Positions 54,401 to 62,295 of a stretch of 64,000 nucleotides of DNA are shown here, piece after piece (the stretch's first letter is position 1; each line of letters opens with the position of its first letter). The position numbers and the translations under genes are program-made. Under the pieces are notes generated by a model. That model had not been told where the DNA came from, searched no databases, and worked only from the letters and a program-made list of their open reading frames with translations. Origin of the DNA: an uncultured Bacteroidales bacterium (GTDB lineage: Bacteria; Bacteroidota; Bacteroidia; Bacteroidales; Muribaculaceae); the NCBI GenBank assembly GCA_902786725.1, contig CADADP010000014.1:21487-85486 (forward strand), written 5' to 3'.

Positions 54401-54937
54401 CGGTGCTGTGGCACTTATGTCGATGTTTACGTCGTTGGAGCCGGGAATGGTGATGAGCGATAGTCCCACGCCACCCACATTCTGTCCGGCCTGAACGGCT
54501 ACAGTGCCCACGAGGCTACCTTCGAGGTAGAAGCTAATGGCGAACGCATTGACAATGTCCAGACTCAGCAGACTTGAGCCGGAACTGGCCACCAGAGTGA
54601 AACCGGCAGTGGTGCCGGCTGCGTAGTGATTCTTGGTGTCGCGCACGCTGGTGATGGGCGATACGCCCACTTTGGCATCTACAATCTTGGGGAATGTGGC
54701 GAAATTATTTAGGTCTTCGTCCACAAGGTTGTTCAGGTCGCTAATCCAGCTGCCCACACCCACCACGTTGATGAGTTTGTTGACCATACAGTCGTTACCC
54801 ACGAGCGCCGTGCGGTGCCCGATGTAGTTGGGGGCTGTGGCGTCGGCCTGTTGCCATACAGGTTTCGTGTTTTGCGCCGCTAAATTAAGACCTGCGGCAA
54901 GTAGCAATATCGCTATTGCGGTTTTTCTAAACTTCAT
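51479..54937 (-). CDS. Large secreted modular protein with C-terminal sorting-like tail
   Basis: A 1152-residue protein with a signal peptide ending near 'NLAAQN' (residue 22). At least three, perhaps four, related modules of about 170-190 residues are visible. Each has a 'NxL(x)2S/DLxNYAT/F'-like start, an 'IGV..' strand, an 'F(E/D)DE' strand ('EFDEISL', 'EFDEFVL', 'NYDEIRI') and ends in 'YAFVGD', 'YYAFVSD', 'YYAFDET' or 'YYGVFVR'. Between modules lies an Ig-like stretch ('GIPVTWSVYSQPTGAG', about 430-510). A calcium-binding-type 'DYDQDGTPDCHDDDSC' is near residue 870. The tail 'MLDGRRVNSDAASLPAGIYV' then 'DGKKVIV' is a Bacteroidales sorting-type terminus. It is probably exported to the cell surface. 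Function unknown; an adhesin or glycan-binding role is speculative. Confidence 0.8.
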   Translation of the reverse strand: MKFRKTAIAILLLAAGLNLAAQNTKPVWQQADATAPNYIGHRTALVGNDCMVNKLINVVGVGSWISDLNNLVDEDLNNFATFPKIVDAKVGVSPITSVRDTKNHYAAGTTAGFTLVASSGSSLLSLDIVNAFAISFYLEGSLVGTVAVQAGQNVGGVGLSLITIPGSNDVNIDISATAPGEFDEISLMPSGGVELKTVTSTKIKYAFVGDYVTSTITETSMQQYAASHGRLPFTLDQGKTQREGNLTIDAAVETGYWAGDDLINDDLTDGVAWGVLSIGSALSCRVGAAINRNDPDQSMPFKKGSTVGFKYGNGSVLQLPVGKSVVIKLYKGSWVQKTRAGKVYYEYVQEEVQSETLEANVLNLSLISGGSQQATITAKEDFSHAYISFPTGLTIDVGGTKAYYAFVSDPPVAEHKCNLKLSASTNLCVNETEYQLEAAGGIPVTWSVYSQPTGAGATISAEGLATGFSTLGDYVFQATAADGCSDIVRITYGMPSSTTCDNPIQNNRVGAASYTLSESASYGGGSLISINGSLEAPENVLNRSLEDYATYNSNQLNVNVAQNTPIIGVKKVDGTFSDGANAHRIGFVVETKSSGLGLDAINLFSITTYKNGVETYSSIITENNAVKLKLIGSNELQKMRFAIAVPNNVEFDEFVLWKTGVLNITIEQFRIYYAFDETISDINELNPCIDPLGCDGTLLSSSTGAKLNSSEIQFAGAVNVANVIDNLTFLVDDDIETGVSVTNTVSLGNGVVIAIDLGHVYTPSQQVGLVMDQRTYLAGIKAANWLTVKTYLNGVEQQSQSDWSVLGVNALGYGDKSFIFLNPTTNYDEIRITIASIGSILNVDQKYYGVFVRDDYDQDGTPDCHDDDSCVEEYTLDEEATVLQKPKDYPDGNLALHRSFNLGDWNNIVLPVSLNWLQLRNAFGNGVKLAKPMEVYNWRDRYTVMVYDPVDDSMDDEIAIEAGEYYLINPLREPDMDYDEQYSSLDGNTINGPVYFISGVTYDRSIAEQPLEEKALIVRGTNAKGAPRRAATGVNDTDEGYVTIHGTHVYLDGATNPKVPAGGYVYQERSLLECVQQDEEMLGFRYYIENMTDLPLVHGRDVITGITDLTVDEPTGPKGIFMLDGRRVNSDAASLPAGIYVIDGKKVIVTGR

Positions 54938-55372
54938 TGTAGTAAATAAGATTGCAATTATTACTATTTAAAACTCCCTTCTTAACGTCTCATTAAAAAT
55001 GCGTTGCGAAATTATAAAGTGTAATTGAATTATACAATAATTATGATTCTTAGAGGAGTGGGTTTTTACCCCCCCCCTATCAGGTAAAATGCTGTAATAT
55101 AGGGTGTTGCGTAATATTTAAAAAGTCTTAAATGAAATTAAGGATATTAAATGGGGCAGGTGATAGGTTAAAAGTGTCGGAAATAATTGGATATAAAGGG
55201 GTGAATGGGTTTTTAGTGAAACTATATTCAGATTTGGTTACATATTGTTGCAAAAGTGTTACAATAGCCACTATGGCCACCATTCTCCGGTCGTAGCCAG
55301 CTGCAACCGGAGAGCCTATTCGGGTTTATAAACTTTAACTGAGAATTTAGGTGGGAAGTCGGGTGAAATGAA
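54938..55372. other. Intergenic region between divergent units: C9 tract and orphan hairpin
   Basis: A/T-rich, with no gene. It contains the promoter of the 1152-residue protein (55007-55038), a run of nine C at 55069-55077 about 30 bases upstream of that promoter's -33 box, and a hairpin with arms 55284-55291 and 55306-55313 (8 bp, plus an inner 5-bp stem) that has no T-run and belongs to no obvious transcript end. Confidence 0.6.
55007..55038 (-). promoter_or_regulatory. Candidate promoter of the 1152-residue protein
   Basis: Minus strand: ATTG (55038-55035), 20 bases, TAATTTCG (55014-55007). One mismatch in each half. Leader of about 60 bases. Confidence 0.5.
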
Positions 55373-55380
55373 TATCTTTG
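55373..55380 (+). promoter_or_regulatory. Candidate -7 element for umuDC
   Basis: TATCTTTG, 88 bases before the umuD ATG; the -33 half (TTTA at 55346-55349, 23-base spacing) is imperfect. I cannot define a LexA-type operator here. Confidence 0.45.
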
Positions 55381-55468
55381 CAAGATGGAGGGAGATATGG
55401 CCCTTCAGCGTTATTGAGGCGTGTCTTCAAAGAGGCGAGAAATAAACTTTATATTACTGAAAACGGTT

Positions 55469-55909
55469 ATGGCAGAGACAGATAGTCTGCATATTATGCA
55501 GGTGCGCGATTCTGAGGACATCATGGTGCAGATGTTTGAGGAGCATATTCAGGCGGGATTTCCCTCGCCTGCACAGGGTAGTTACCCCGATACGATAGAC
55601 CTTAACAAAGAGCTGATTCACAATCCGTCATCTACGTTTTGTGCCAAGGTGGCCGGAGACTCTATGATTGATGCGGGGATAAGCGATGGCGACATCCTAA
55701 TCATCGACCGCTCGCTCGACCCGCAGGACGGCGACATAGCTGTATGTTTCCTCGACGGAGAGTTTACCGTGAAGCGCATTTCGTTGCGTGGCGGGCGCTT
55801 GTATTTGGTTCCGGCCAATGAGGATTACCCGGAAATAGCGGTGAGTGAAGAGGCCAACTTTCAGGTGTGGGGCGTGGTGTCGCATATAATTCACAAGACT
55901 ACGGTCTGA
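55469..55909 (+). CDS. umuD: UmuD-like translesion polymerase subunit (LexA-family autopeptidase)
   Basis: A 146-residue S24 peptidase. The cleavage site is Ala29-Gly30 in 'QAGFPSPAQG', the nucleophile is Ser65 in 'AGDSMID', and the base is Lys102 in 'FTVKRI'. It resembles E. coli UmuD closely around 'GISDGDILIIDRS'. It self-cleaves on RecA filaments and then activates the UmuC polymerase. The frame is open from 55421, but the ATG at 55469 gives the usual N-terminus. umuC follows after 26 bases. Confidence 0.94.
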   Translation: MAETDSLHIMQVRDSEDIMVQMFEEHIQAGFPSPAQGSYPDTIDLNKELIHNPSSTFCAKVAGDSMIDAGISDGDILIIDRSLDPQDGDIAVCFLDGEFTVKRISLRGGRLYLVPANEDYPEIAVSEEANFQVWGVVSHIIHKTTV

Positions 55910-55935
55910 AAGCCCGAGGAGGAGGGGGGTGACAG

Positions 55936-57207
55936 ATGCTCTACGGGCTGGCCGACTGCAACAATTTCTTTGTGTCGTGCGAGCGGGTGTTTAACCCGTC
56001 GCTCGAGGGGCGTGCCGTGGTGGTGCTGAGCAATAACGACGGGTGTGTGATTTCGCGCAGTAACGAGGCCAAGGCACTGGGAATACCCATGGGCTGTCCC
56101 ACGTTTCAGATTAAAGATTACACCGACCCGCGGCAAGTGGTGATAATCTCGGCCAACCATGTGCTGTATCGCGATATGTCGCACCGCGTGATGTCGGTGA
56201 TAGGAGAGACGTTCGACGCGATAGAGATCTACTCGGTGGACGAGGCGTTTTTCAGGTTACCATACCCCGACGATGATGTGCGAAATCGCGAGTTGGCCGC
56301 CGCGGTGGTACGCAAGATATTCAAATACACCGGAATACCTGTGAGCATAGGCGTGGCGCGTAGTCGCACTCTGGCAAAAATAGCGTCGCACATGGCCAAG
56401 AAGGACCCCACGAACAAGTCGCGCGTGCAGGTGCTGACCGACGCCTCGCAGATTGCCGATGTGCTGTCGCGCACCGACTTGAGCGATGTGTGGGGAATAG
56501 GGCGGAGACTCACGGTGTCGCTGGCATCGCGGGGCATTCGCACAGCGGCGCAGTTCGCGGCCCTGCCGCCATCGATGGTGCGCTCGCTGTTTTCGGTCAC
56601 GGTGGAACGCACTCTGATGGAACTTCGCGGAGAGGACTGCCAGCCGGTGTCGCCTGTGACGATGGCCCGCAAGTCGATAATGAATTCGCGCACGTTTCCC
56701 AAGGTGTTCTATCGGCGCGAGGATGTGGCCGACGCGGTGCTGACCTTTGCCGAGATGTGCGCCAAGCACCTGCGCGACGAGCACTCTGTGGCCTCGACGC
56801 TCACAGTGTATGTTCGCGGCGATTACCATCGCGAGGACTTGCCGTTCTATTCCAACTCGTGCAAAGTGCGGATACCATCGCCGTCGTCGAGCACAATGGT
56901 GCTGGTGCACTGCGCCATGCAGGCGCTTAATAGCATCTTTAGGCGCGGTTACGCCTATCGCAAGGCCGGTGTGATGGTTACAGATTTGCAACCCGAGAGC
57001 GGTTTCCAGCCCAGCTTGTTCAGCCAGGTGGATGAGCAGAAACACAGCAAACTGATGAAGGCTGTGGATAAGATTAACAACATGGCGGGAGCCAAGGTGG
57101 TGAAACTGGCGCCGCAGGTGAGTGCCGAGGCTGCACGCCCACAGCGTAACTACACCGCGGGCCGCGATGAGGCAATCCGCTTTTATTCGGCCCCACCCAA
57201 GGGGTAA
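55936..57207 (+). CDS. umuC: Y-family DNA polymerase, UmuC (Pol V catalytic subunit)
   Basis: A 423-residue Y-family polymerase. Catalytic acidic residues lie in 'GLADCNNFF' (Asp7) and 'YSVDEAFF' (Asp-Glu near residue 103); 'SNNDGCVISRSNEAK' is the UmuC-type nucleotide-binding segment; 'VWGIGRRL' is the thumb helix-hairpin-helix. The C-terminal domain ends with 'QPSLFSQVDEQKHSKLMKAV', the beta-clamp-binding and DUF4113-like tail. It copies damaged DNA during the SOS response. G/C content is higher than in the promoter region, as elsewhere in the window; no sign of transfer. Confidence 0.96.
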   Translation: MLYGLADCNNFFVSCERVFNPSLEGRAVVVLSNNDGCVISRSNEAKALGIPMGCPTFQIKDYTDPRQVVIISANHVLYRDMSHRVMSVIGETFDAIEIYSVDEAFFRLPYPDDDVRNRELAAAVVRKIFKYTGIPVSIGVARSRTLAKIASHMAKKDPTNKSRVQVLTDASQIADVLSRTDLSDVWGIGRRLTVSLASRGIRTAAQFAALPPSMVRSLFSVTVERTLMELRGEDCQPVSPVTMARKSIMNSRTFPKVFYRREDVADAVLTFAEMCAKHLRDEHSVASTLTVYVRGDYHREDLPFYSNSCKVRIPSPSSSTMVLVHCAMQALNSIFRRGYAYRKAGVMVTDLQPESGFQPSLFSQVDEQKHSKLMKAVDKINNMAGAKVVKLAPQVSAEAARPQRNYTAGRDEAIRFYSAPPKG

Positions 57208-57247
57208 TGCTACCGCGAAGTGTGGAATGGTGGGATTGGAGGCGAGG

Positions 57248-57880
57248 TTAGAATGCCACTTCTTGCTGAATTCCCAGTTTGTCGTAGAAGGAATAGACGA
57301 ACTGCACCCCGGTGGTAGTGATAGGCTCGGAAGGCTGGGCAGACAGGTATTTCTTGCCGGTGCCGGGCTTCAGGTATGCAATGGTGAGGCGTGGATAGAA
57401 GCCGTAGGCCACGTCTTTGCTGAAGAAGCGGTCCGCTATGTCGCTATTGGTCTTGAGTAACCGGTCGGACTTTACGGTACATTTCAGCTCGTCGTAATAT
57501 TTGTTCTCGATTACGGAGACGTCGGTTAACGAGACTTGGTAGTCGGAAGCCGGGAGCAGGAACGGCTTGAGGTCGTCGAGCGAGATGTCGTTGCTCAGAT
57601 AGTCGGCGACGGTGATAAATGGGTGCGACAGTGCGTTACTATGAGCGATGCCGGCGCCGGTGTAGATGTCACCGGGGACGATTGAACTCTGAATTTGTTC
57701 AACGAATTCCGGTTTCTCAACGATGAGAATTAGAGATGCGTATCGGTTAGTGTCGTGGATGACTTTAGGGTCATCGCCACTGCACGAAGTCAGTGCCAGT
57801 GCGCCGATGAGGCATATTAACTTCGCGAGCGTGGAGAAACGTATCTTGGTGTTGAAAACAGAGAGAATTGTAGTACGCAT
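57248..57880 (-). CDS. Hypothetical lipoprotein
   Basis: A 210-residue protein with a long n-region and a lipobox 'LALTSC' making Cys33 the lipidation site. The mature domain is beta-rich ('ASLILIVEKPEFVEQIQSSI', 'YQVSLTDVSVIENKYYDEL') and ends 'VQFVYSFYDKLGIQQEVAF'. Repeated beta strands and a late 'GVQFVY' are reminiscent of small Bacteroidales outer membrane lipoproteins, but I do not recognise the family. It is convergent with umuC (40 bases) and divergent from the amylase gene. Confidence 0.7.
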   Translation of the reverse strand: MRTTILSVFNTKIRFSTLAKLICLIGALALTSCSGDDPKVIHDTNRYASLILIVEKPEFVEQIQSSIVPGDIYTGAGIAHSNALSHPFITVADYLSNDISLDDLKPFLLPASDYQVSLTDVSVIENKYYDELKCTVKSDRLLKTNSDIADRFFSKDVAYGFYPRLTIAYLKPGTGKKYLSAQPSEPITTTGVQFVYSFYDKLGIQQEVAF

Positions 57881-57909
57881 GTTCTTCCAAAAAGTGTTAC
57901 ATTATTTTG

Positions 57910-57917
57910 CAAAAGTA
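57910..57917 (-). promoter_or_regulatory. Candidate -7 element of the lipoprotein gene
   Basis: Minus-strand TACTTTTG, 30 bases before the start codon, with a TGTG at -33 distance (20 bases). Confidence 0.5.
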
Positions 57918-57959
57918 TAAAATAACTTTTAAAACACACAGATTATGCCGATAAAATGA

Positions 57960-57967
57960 TAACTTTG
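57960..57967 (+). promoter_or_regulatory. Candidate -7 element of the amylase gene
   Basis: TAACTTTG, 63 bases before the ATG at 58030; no good TTTG 20 bases upstream. Confidence 0.45.
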
Positions 57968-58029
57968 CGCCGAAAAACGAAAAACATAACAAATCACTCA
58001 ATAAAAATTAAAAAATTAAAATCGTTGCC

Positions 58030-59952
58030 ATGAGGAAAATATTGTTTCGGCTCAGTAGTGTGATTTTACTTCTGTGTGGCCTAATGCCGGCAGTGGCCGT
58101 AGCCGCCGATTATGTGGATGATATTAACAACGCCGCCGGCACGCGAGCCGAAGGGAAGCGTGTGGTGTATGAGATGAACGTTGGCTCGTTCACGCAGGCC
58201 GGTACATTCAGCGCGGCGGCCGAACGGTTGGCTGAACTGAAAACTCTGGGTGTGGATGTGGTGTGGCTGATGCCCATCTATCCGCGAGGAGGAGGCATCA
58301 ACAGCCCTTACGCCGCCACCAATTTTCAGAAAACCAATCCCAAATACGGCACAATAGCCGACCTGAAGGCGTTTGTGAATAAGGCTCATTCACTTGGAAT
58401 GCTCGTGTGGCTCGACTGGGTGCCGAACCACACTGCCACCAATGCCGATTGGGTGACATCTCACCCCGAGTATTACACGAAAAGTAATGGTAAATTCGTA
58501 AATCCCAAAGGATATGGGGATGTGTATCAACTGGATTATTCCAATGCGGGGCTTGTGACAGCCATGAACGACTGCCTGAAGTTCTGGATTGACCAGGCCG
58601 ATGTAGATGGATACCGATGCGACTATGTTTCGAGCAATGCCATCCCCACGAGTTACTGGCAGAGCACCATACCGATGATAAAGAAATACAAAAGCGGCAA
58701 AACCATTACCTTCCTGGGTGAGGCTGAGATAGCGCAAGAAGCGACCAGGCTAAAGACCGCCGGATTCGACTACGACTATGCGTGGCGATTCCATTCCGAC
58801 ATGCTCAAGTTTGGCCCCACGGGAATGGCTTCGGCCACCCTGCGCAACTATGCTAACAATCTGATTACGGCGTCGTCCGAGCTTTCGTTTGGGCGAATGC
58901 TGTATTTGACCAATCACGACCAGAACTACAACGACGGTGGAAAAACGCTAACGCAGATGTTTGGAGAAAACCGCTACGCCATGACGGTGCTGGCCTATAC
59001 TTTGTATGGTATGCCGCTTATTTACAACGGACAAGAAGTGGGAGGCAACCAGATACTGGATTACTTTAACGACACCAAAGTGAACTGGAACTCGAAAGAT
59101 GAGAAAATGCGCAATACCATTCGCACCCTCACAGCGCTGAAGCACAGCCAGGCCGCGCTGACCGACTCCAAGACCGGGTCTCAGAACCCGGCGGTGAACT
59201 GGGTGACTGTGAGCGGAAACGGCGGCGTGACCGCATATACACGCACTCAGGGCACGAGCACAGTGCTGGTGGTGCTCAACACCAACACGTCGGCCGCCAC
59301 GGTGTCGCTGAGCGGGCTCACTGCCGGTGACTGGAGTTTGTGGCTCAACAGCGAGACAGTGGCTCAAGGCACGTCGCGCAAGCAGTTCACGTTAGCTTCC
59401 ACACAGTCGCTGAGCATTGAGGGGAAGGGCTATCGCGTGTTTGTGAAGGGAAATTATCCAGAGCAAGAAGTAGCGAAGGAGAACCCGATAGGAGACTTGA
59501 CCGACGACTCTTACTGCTCGGTGTTCTACGAGTGCCCTGAGGAGGCAACCATTTGCGTGTGGCTATGGAATGCCGACCGTGGGCAGTTTACGAGCAACGG
59601 TTGGCCCGGTGACGCGCTGACGCGGATAGGTGTGAACGCTGCCGGTAAAGTGATTTACAAGTATGAGGTGAACGTGACAAAGGACGAGGCGTTGCCCACC
59701 AACCTGATTTTCACCAAAAACGGAAGCGCCGACGCCAACAAGACGTTCGACGGGGCGTTTGTAAATCACGGCTATTACGTTGAGGGCCAGGGCGTGGCCA
59801 CGGTGACTGTGCCTTCGTCGGGGATAGAGGACGTTCGCTATGAGCCGAAGCAGGCTGATGATGCCATTTATGACCTGCAAGGTCGGCGACTCAGCACCAG
59901 GCCGGAGCGAGGAATATATATCCAGAACGGCCGCAAGCACGTGGCTCGCTAA
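58030..59952 (+). CDS. Secreted alpha-amylase, GH13, with starch-binding module and sorting tail
   Basis: A 640-residue protein with a signal peptide ending near 'AVAVAADY' (residue 26). The GH13 barrel (about 45-385) shows 'LDWVPNHTA' (region I), 'DGYRCDYV' with the nucleophile Asp (II), 'FLGEAE' with the acid/base Glu (III) and 'LTNHDQN' with the transition-state Asp (IV). A C-domain follows (about 390-475), then a CBM26-like module ('SVFYECPEEATICVWLW', 'NGWPGDALT', 'LIFTKNG'). The last 35 residues, 'YDLQGRRL' and 'RGIYIQNGRKH', form a sorting-type tail as in the 1152-residue protein. It degrades starch-like glucans outside the cytoplasm. Confidence 0.95.
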   Translation: MRKILFRLSSVILLLCGLMPAVAVAADYVDDINNAAGTRAEGKRVVYEMNVGSFTQAGTFSAAAERLAELKTLGVDVVWLMPIYPRGGGINSPYAATNFQKTNPKYGTIADLKAFVNKAHSLGMLVWLDWVPNHTATNADWVTSHPEYYTKSNGKFVNPKGYGDVYQLDYSNAGLVTAMNDCLKFWIDQADVDGYRCDYVSSNAIPTSYWQSTIPMIKKYKSGKTITFLGEAEIAQEATRLKTAGFDYDYAWRFHSDMLKFGPTGMASATLRNYANNLITASSELSFGRMLYLTNHDQNYNDGGKTLTQMFGENRYAMTVLAYTLYGMPLIYNGQEVGGNQILDYFNDTKVNWNSKDEKMRNTIRTLTALKHSQAALTDSKTGSQNPAVNWVTVSGNGGVTAYTRTQGTSTVLVVLNTNTSAATVSLSGLTAGDWSLWLNSETVAQGTSRKQFTLASTQSLSIEGKGYRVFVKGNYPEQEVAKENPIGDLTDDSYCSVFYECPEEATICVWLWNADRGQFTSNGWPGDALTRIGVNAAGKVIYKYEVNVTKDEALPTNLIFTKNGSADANKTFDGAFVNHGYYVEGQGVATVTVPSSGIEDVRYEPKQADDAIYDLQGRRLSTRPERGIYIQNGRKHVAR

Positions 59953-60040
59953 TGAGGTGAAAGGTGCGGAAAAAGCTTGGCTTGAGCGCGGTCGGGCTTT
60001 AATTCGCGAACGAAAAAATGCGAAAGTTTGTGCCTATAAC

Positions 60041-60072
60041 ATTGTGAGGTTCAATAAATTTTACTAATTTTG
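60041..60072 (+). promoter_or_regulatory. Promoter of rpsA
   Basis: ATTG (60041-60044), 20 bases, TAATTTTG (60065-60072). The leader runs about 67 bases to the ATG at 60146. Confidence 0.7.
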
Positions 60073-60145
60073 CAGTCGGTTTTGGGGGACGAGCCCCAGC
60101 CATAACATAATTTATTAATTAACTAACTATTTATTAACTAATTAA

Positions 60146-61930
60146 ATGAGCGAAGAATTGAAAAATTCTCCAATCGCCGATTTCGATTGGGAAGCCTATG
60201 AGAAAGGCGAAACTCAGAGAGAAAAATCCTACGAGGAACTGGAAAAAACCTACGACACCAGCCTTGGCAAGTTTAACGACAAGGAAGTGACCGAAGGTAC
60301 CGTTATCTCAATCAACAAGCGTGAGGTGGTGGTTAACATCGGTGCTAAGTCGGACGGCATTATTCCGTTTAACGAATTCCGCTACAATCCTGACCTGAAG
60401 GTTGGTGACACTGTGGAAGTGTACATCGAGAATCAGGAGGACAACAATGGTCAGCTGATACTTTCGCACAAGAAAGCACGTGCAACCAAGAGCTGGGATC
60501 GCGTTAATCAAGCGCTTGAGAACGATGAGATAATAACCGGTTTCATCAAGTGCCGCACGAAGGGTGGTATGATTGTGGACGTGTTTGGAATTGAGGCGTT
60601 CCTGCCCGGTTCTCAGATCGACGTTAAGCCCATCCGCGACTATGATGTGTTCGTGGGCAAGACGATGGAATTCAAGGTTGTTAAGATCAATCAGGAATTT
60701 AAGAACGTGGTGGTATCGCACAAGGCACTTATCGAGGCCGAACTTGAGCAGCAGCGCAAGGAAATCATCTCCAAGCTGGAGAAGGGTCAGGTGCTTGAGG
60801 GTACCGTTAAGAACATTACTCCTTACGGAGTGTTTATCGACCTGGGTGGCGTGGACGGACTTATCCACATCACCGACCTGTCTTGGGGCCGCGTAAACAA
60901 TCCGTCGGACGTGGTGGAAGTGGACCAGAAACTGAATGTGGTTATCCTCGACTTTGATGAGGAGAAGCGTCGCATAGCTCTGGGTCTGAAGCAACTGCAG
61001 CCGCATCCGTGGGATGCACTGGATCCTAACCTGAAGGTTGGCGACCGCGTGAAAGGCAAAGTAGTGGTTATGACCGACTACGGAGCATTTGTGGAGGTGG
61101 CTCCCGGTGTTGAGGGCCTTATTCACGTGAGTGAGATGTCGTGGTCGCAGCACCTGCGCTCGGCTCAGGACTTCCTGAAGGTGGGCGACGAGGTGGAGGC
61201 CGAAATCCTGACCCTCTCTCGCGAGGAGCGCAAGATGTCGCTTGGCATCCGTCAGCTTAAGGAAGATCCGTGGCAGACCATCGAGGAGAAATATCCTGTG
61301 GGCAGCAAGCACACTGCCAAGGTTCGCAACTTCACCAACTTTGGTGTGTTTGTTGAGTTGGAAGAGGGCGTTGACGGCCTTATCCACATCAGCGACCTGT
61401 CGTGGACTAAGAAGATTAAGCACCCGAACGAGTTTATCCAGGCCGGTGCCGATATCGATGTTCAGGTTCTGGAGATCGACAAGGAGAACCGTCGCTTGAG
61501 CCTTGGCCACAAGCAGCTGGAGGAGAACCCCTGGGACGTGTTTGAGACAGTGTTCACCGTGGGTAGCATCCACGAGGGAACAATCATCGAGGTTATGGAC
61601 AAGGGTGCAGTGATAAGTCTGCCTTATGGCGTTGAGGGCTTCGCAACACCCAAGCACTTGGTGAAGGAAGACGGAACAACCGCCGCAAAAGACGAGAAAC
61701 TCCCGTTCAAGGTGATTGAGTTCAACAAGGACGCTAAGCGCATAATTCTGTCGCACAGCCGCATCTTTGAGGATGAGCAGAAGGCAGAGGCACGCAAGGC
61801 TGGTAAGAAGGCCGGCAAGCCCGCAGGCGAGGCTCCTGTAGCAACTCCGGCCGTGGAGAAGACCACTCTGGGCGACATTTCTCAGCTGGCCGAGCTCAAA
61901 GCTCAGCTTGAGAAGGGTGGCGAAGAGTAA
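60146..61930 (+). CDS. rpsA: 30S ribosomal protein S1
   Basis: A 594-residue protein with six S1 RNA-binding repeats, each about 70 residues from about 45 to 525: for example 'GTVISINKREVVVNIG', 'GTVKNITPYGVFIDLG', 'GKVVVMTDYGAFVEVA', 'AKVRNFTNFGVFVELE' and 'GTIIEVMDKGAVISLP'. Residues 1-45 are acidic, and a Lys/Ala-rich tail (about 545-575) is followed by an acidic end. It binds mRNA leaders on the 30S subunit and is essential where Shine-Dalgarno sites are weak, as in Bacteroidetes. Transcribed alone from its own promoter with a terminator behind it. Confidence 0.97.
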   Translation: MSEELKNSPIADFDWEAYEKGETQREKSYEELEKTYDTSLGKFNDKEVTEGTVISINKREVVVNIGAKSDGIIPFNEFRYNPDLKVGDTVEVYIENQEDNNGQLILSHKKARATKSWDRVNQALENDEIITGFIKCRTKGGMIVDVFGIEAFLPGSQIDVKPIRDYDVFVGKTMEFKVVKINQEFKNVVVSHKALIEAELEQQRKEIISKLEKGQVLEGTVKNITPYGVFIDLGGVDGLIHITDLSWGRVNNPSDVVEVDQKLNVVILDFDEEKRRIALGLKQLQPHPWDALDPNLKVGDRVKGKVVVMTDYGAFVEVAPGVEGLIHVSEMSWSQHLRSAQDFLKVGDEVEAEILTLSREERKMSLGIRQLKEDPWQTIEEKYPVGSKHTAKVRNFTNFGVFVELEEGVDGLIHISDLSWTKKIKHPNEFIQAGADIDVQVLEIDKENRRLSLGHKQLEENPWDVFETVFTVGSIHEGTIIEVMDKGAVISLPYGVEGFATPKHLVKEDGTTAAKDEKLPFKVIEFNKDAKRIILSHSRIFEDEQKAEARKAGKKAGKPAGEAPVATPAVEKTTLGDISQLAELKAQLEKGGEE

Positions 61931-61967
61931 TCGAAATCCGCCGAAGACAAGGATTAATTCCAAATAA

Positions 61968-62004
61968 AGAGTTGCCGAGAACCGTTATGGCTCTCGGCAA
62001 TTCT
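61968..62004 (+). terminator. rpsA terminator
   Basis: AGAGTTGCCGAGA (61968-61980) pairs with TCTCGGCAATTCT (61992-62004, one wobble) around an 11-base loop, followed by A/T-rich sequence, 37 bases after rpsA. Confidence 0.8.
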
Positions 62005-62188
62005 ATTATACATTTTAGGGAGAGTGATTTATGCCGGAGGTTAGTGGCGGCGAGAGCGAGCGGTGTGTGTGAAAAAGTTTCCTGAAGCGTGGCCCGGTGT
62101 GGTGAAGACAGGATGTGGCCAATTTGTGGTTTAAGTCTGAGGAGGATGAGAGACAAATAATTTCGTTTGATTAACATAATTTGTTTTG

Positions 62189-62227
62189 CATGGGCATGAA
62201 TATTGCCCATGTGTGGGTGTACCTTTG
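62189..62227 (+). promoter_or_regulatory. Palindrome and -7 box upstream of the 77-residue gene
   Basis: A perfect inverted repeat, CATGGGCA (62189-62196) and TGCCCATG (62204-62211) with a 7-base spacer, ends 8 bases before TACCTTTG (62220-62227), a consensus -7 box. There is no TTTG at the normal -33 place; the palindrome covers it. That is the layout of an activator or repressor site. It lies in the 365-base gap 61931-62295, which otherwise holds only the rpsA terminator. Confidence 0.55.
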
Positions 62228-62295
62228 TCGCAGAAAGTTAAGAACCCAATGGCGCGAGATGATATAACTTGGGCCATTAAAAAGACAAAGGAATT

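Noticed and set aside
60308-61963. Long open frame on the minus strand opposite rpsA (551 codons)
   Set aside because: It is the antisense of six S1 repeats; the composition (His- and Leu-rich) mirrors S1 codons and there is no start signal or homology.
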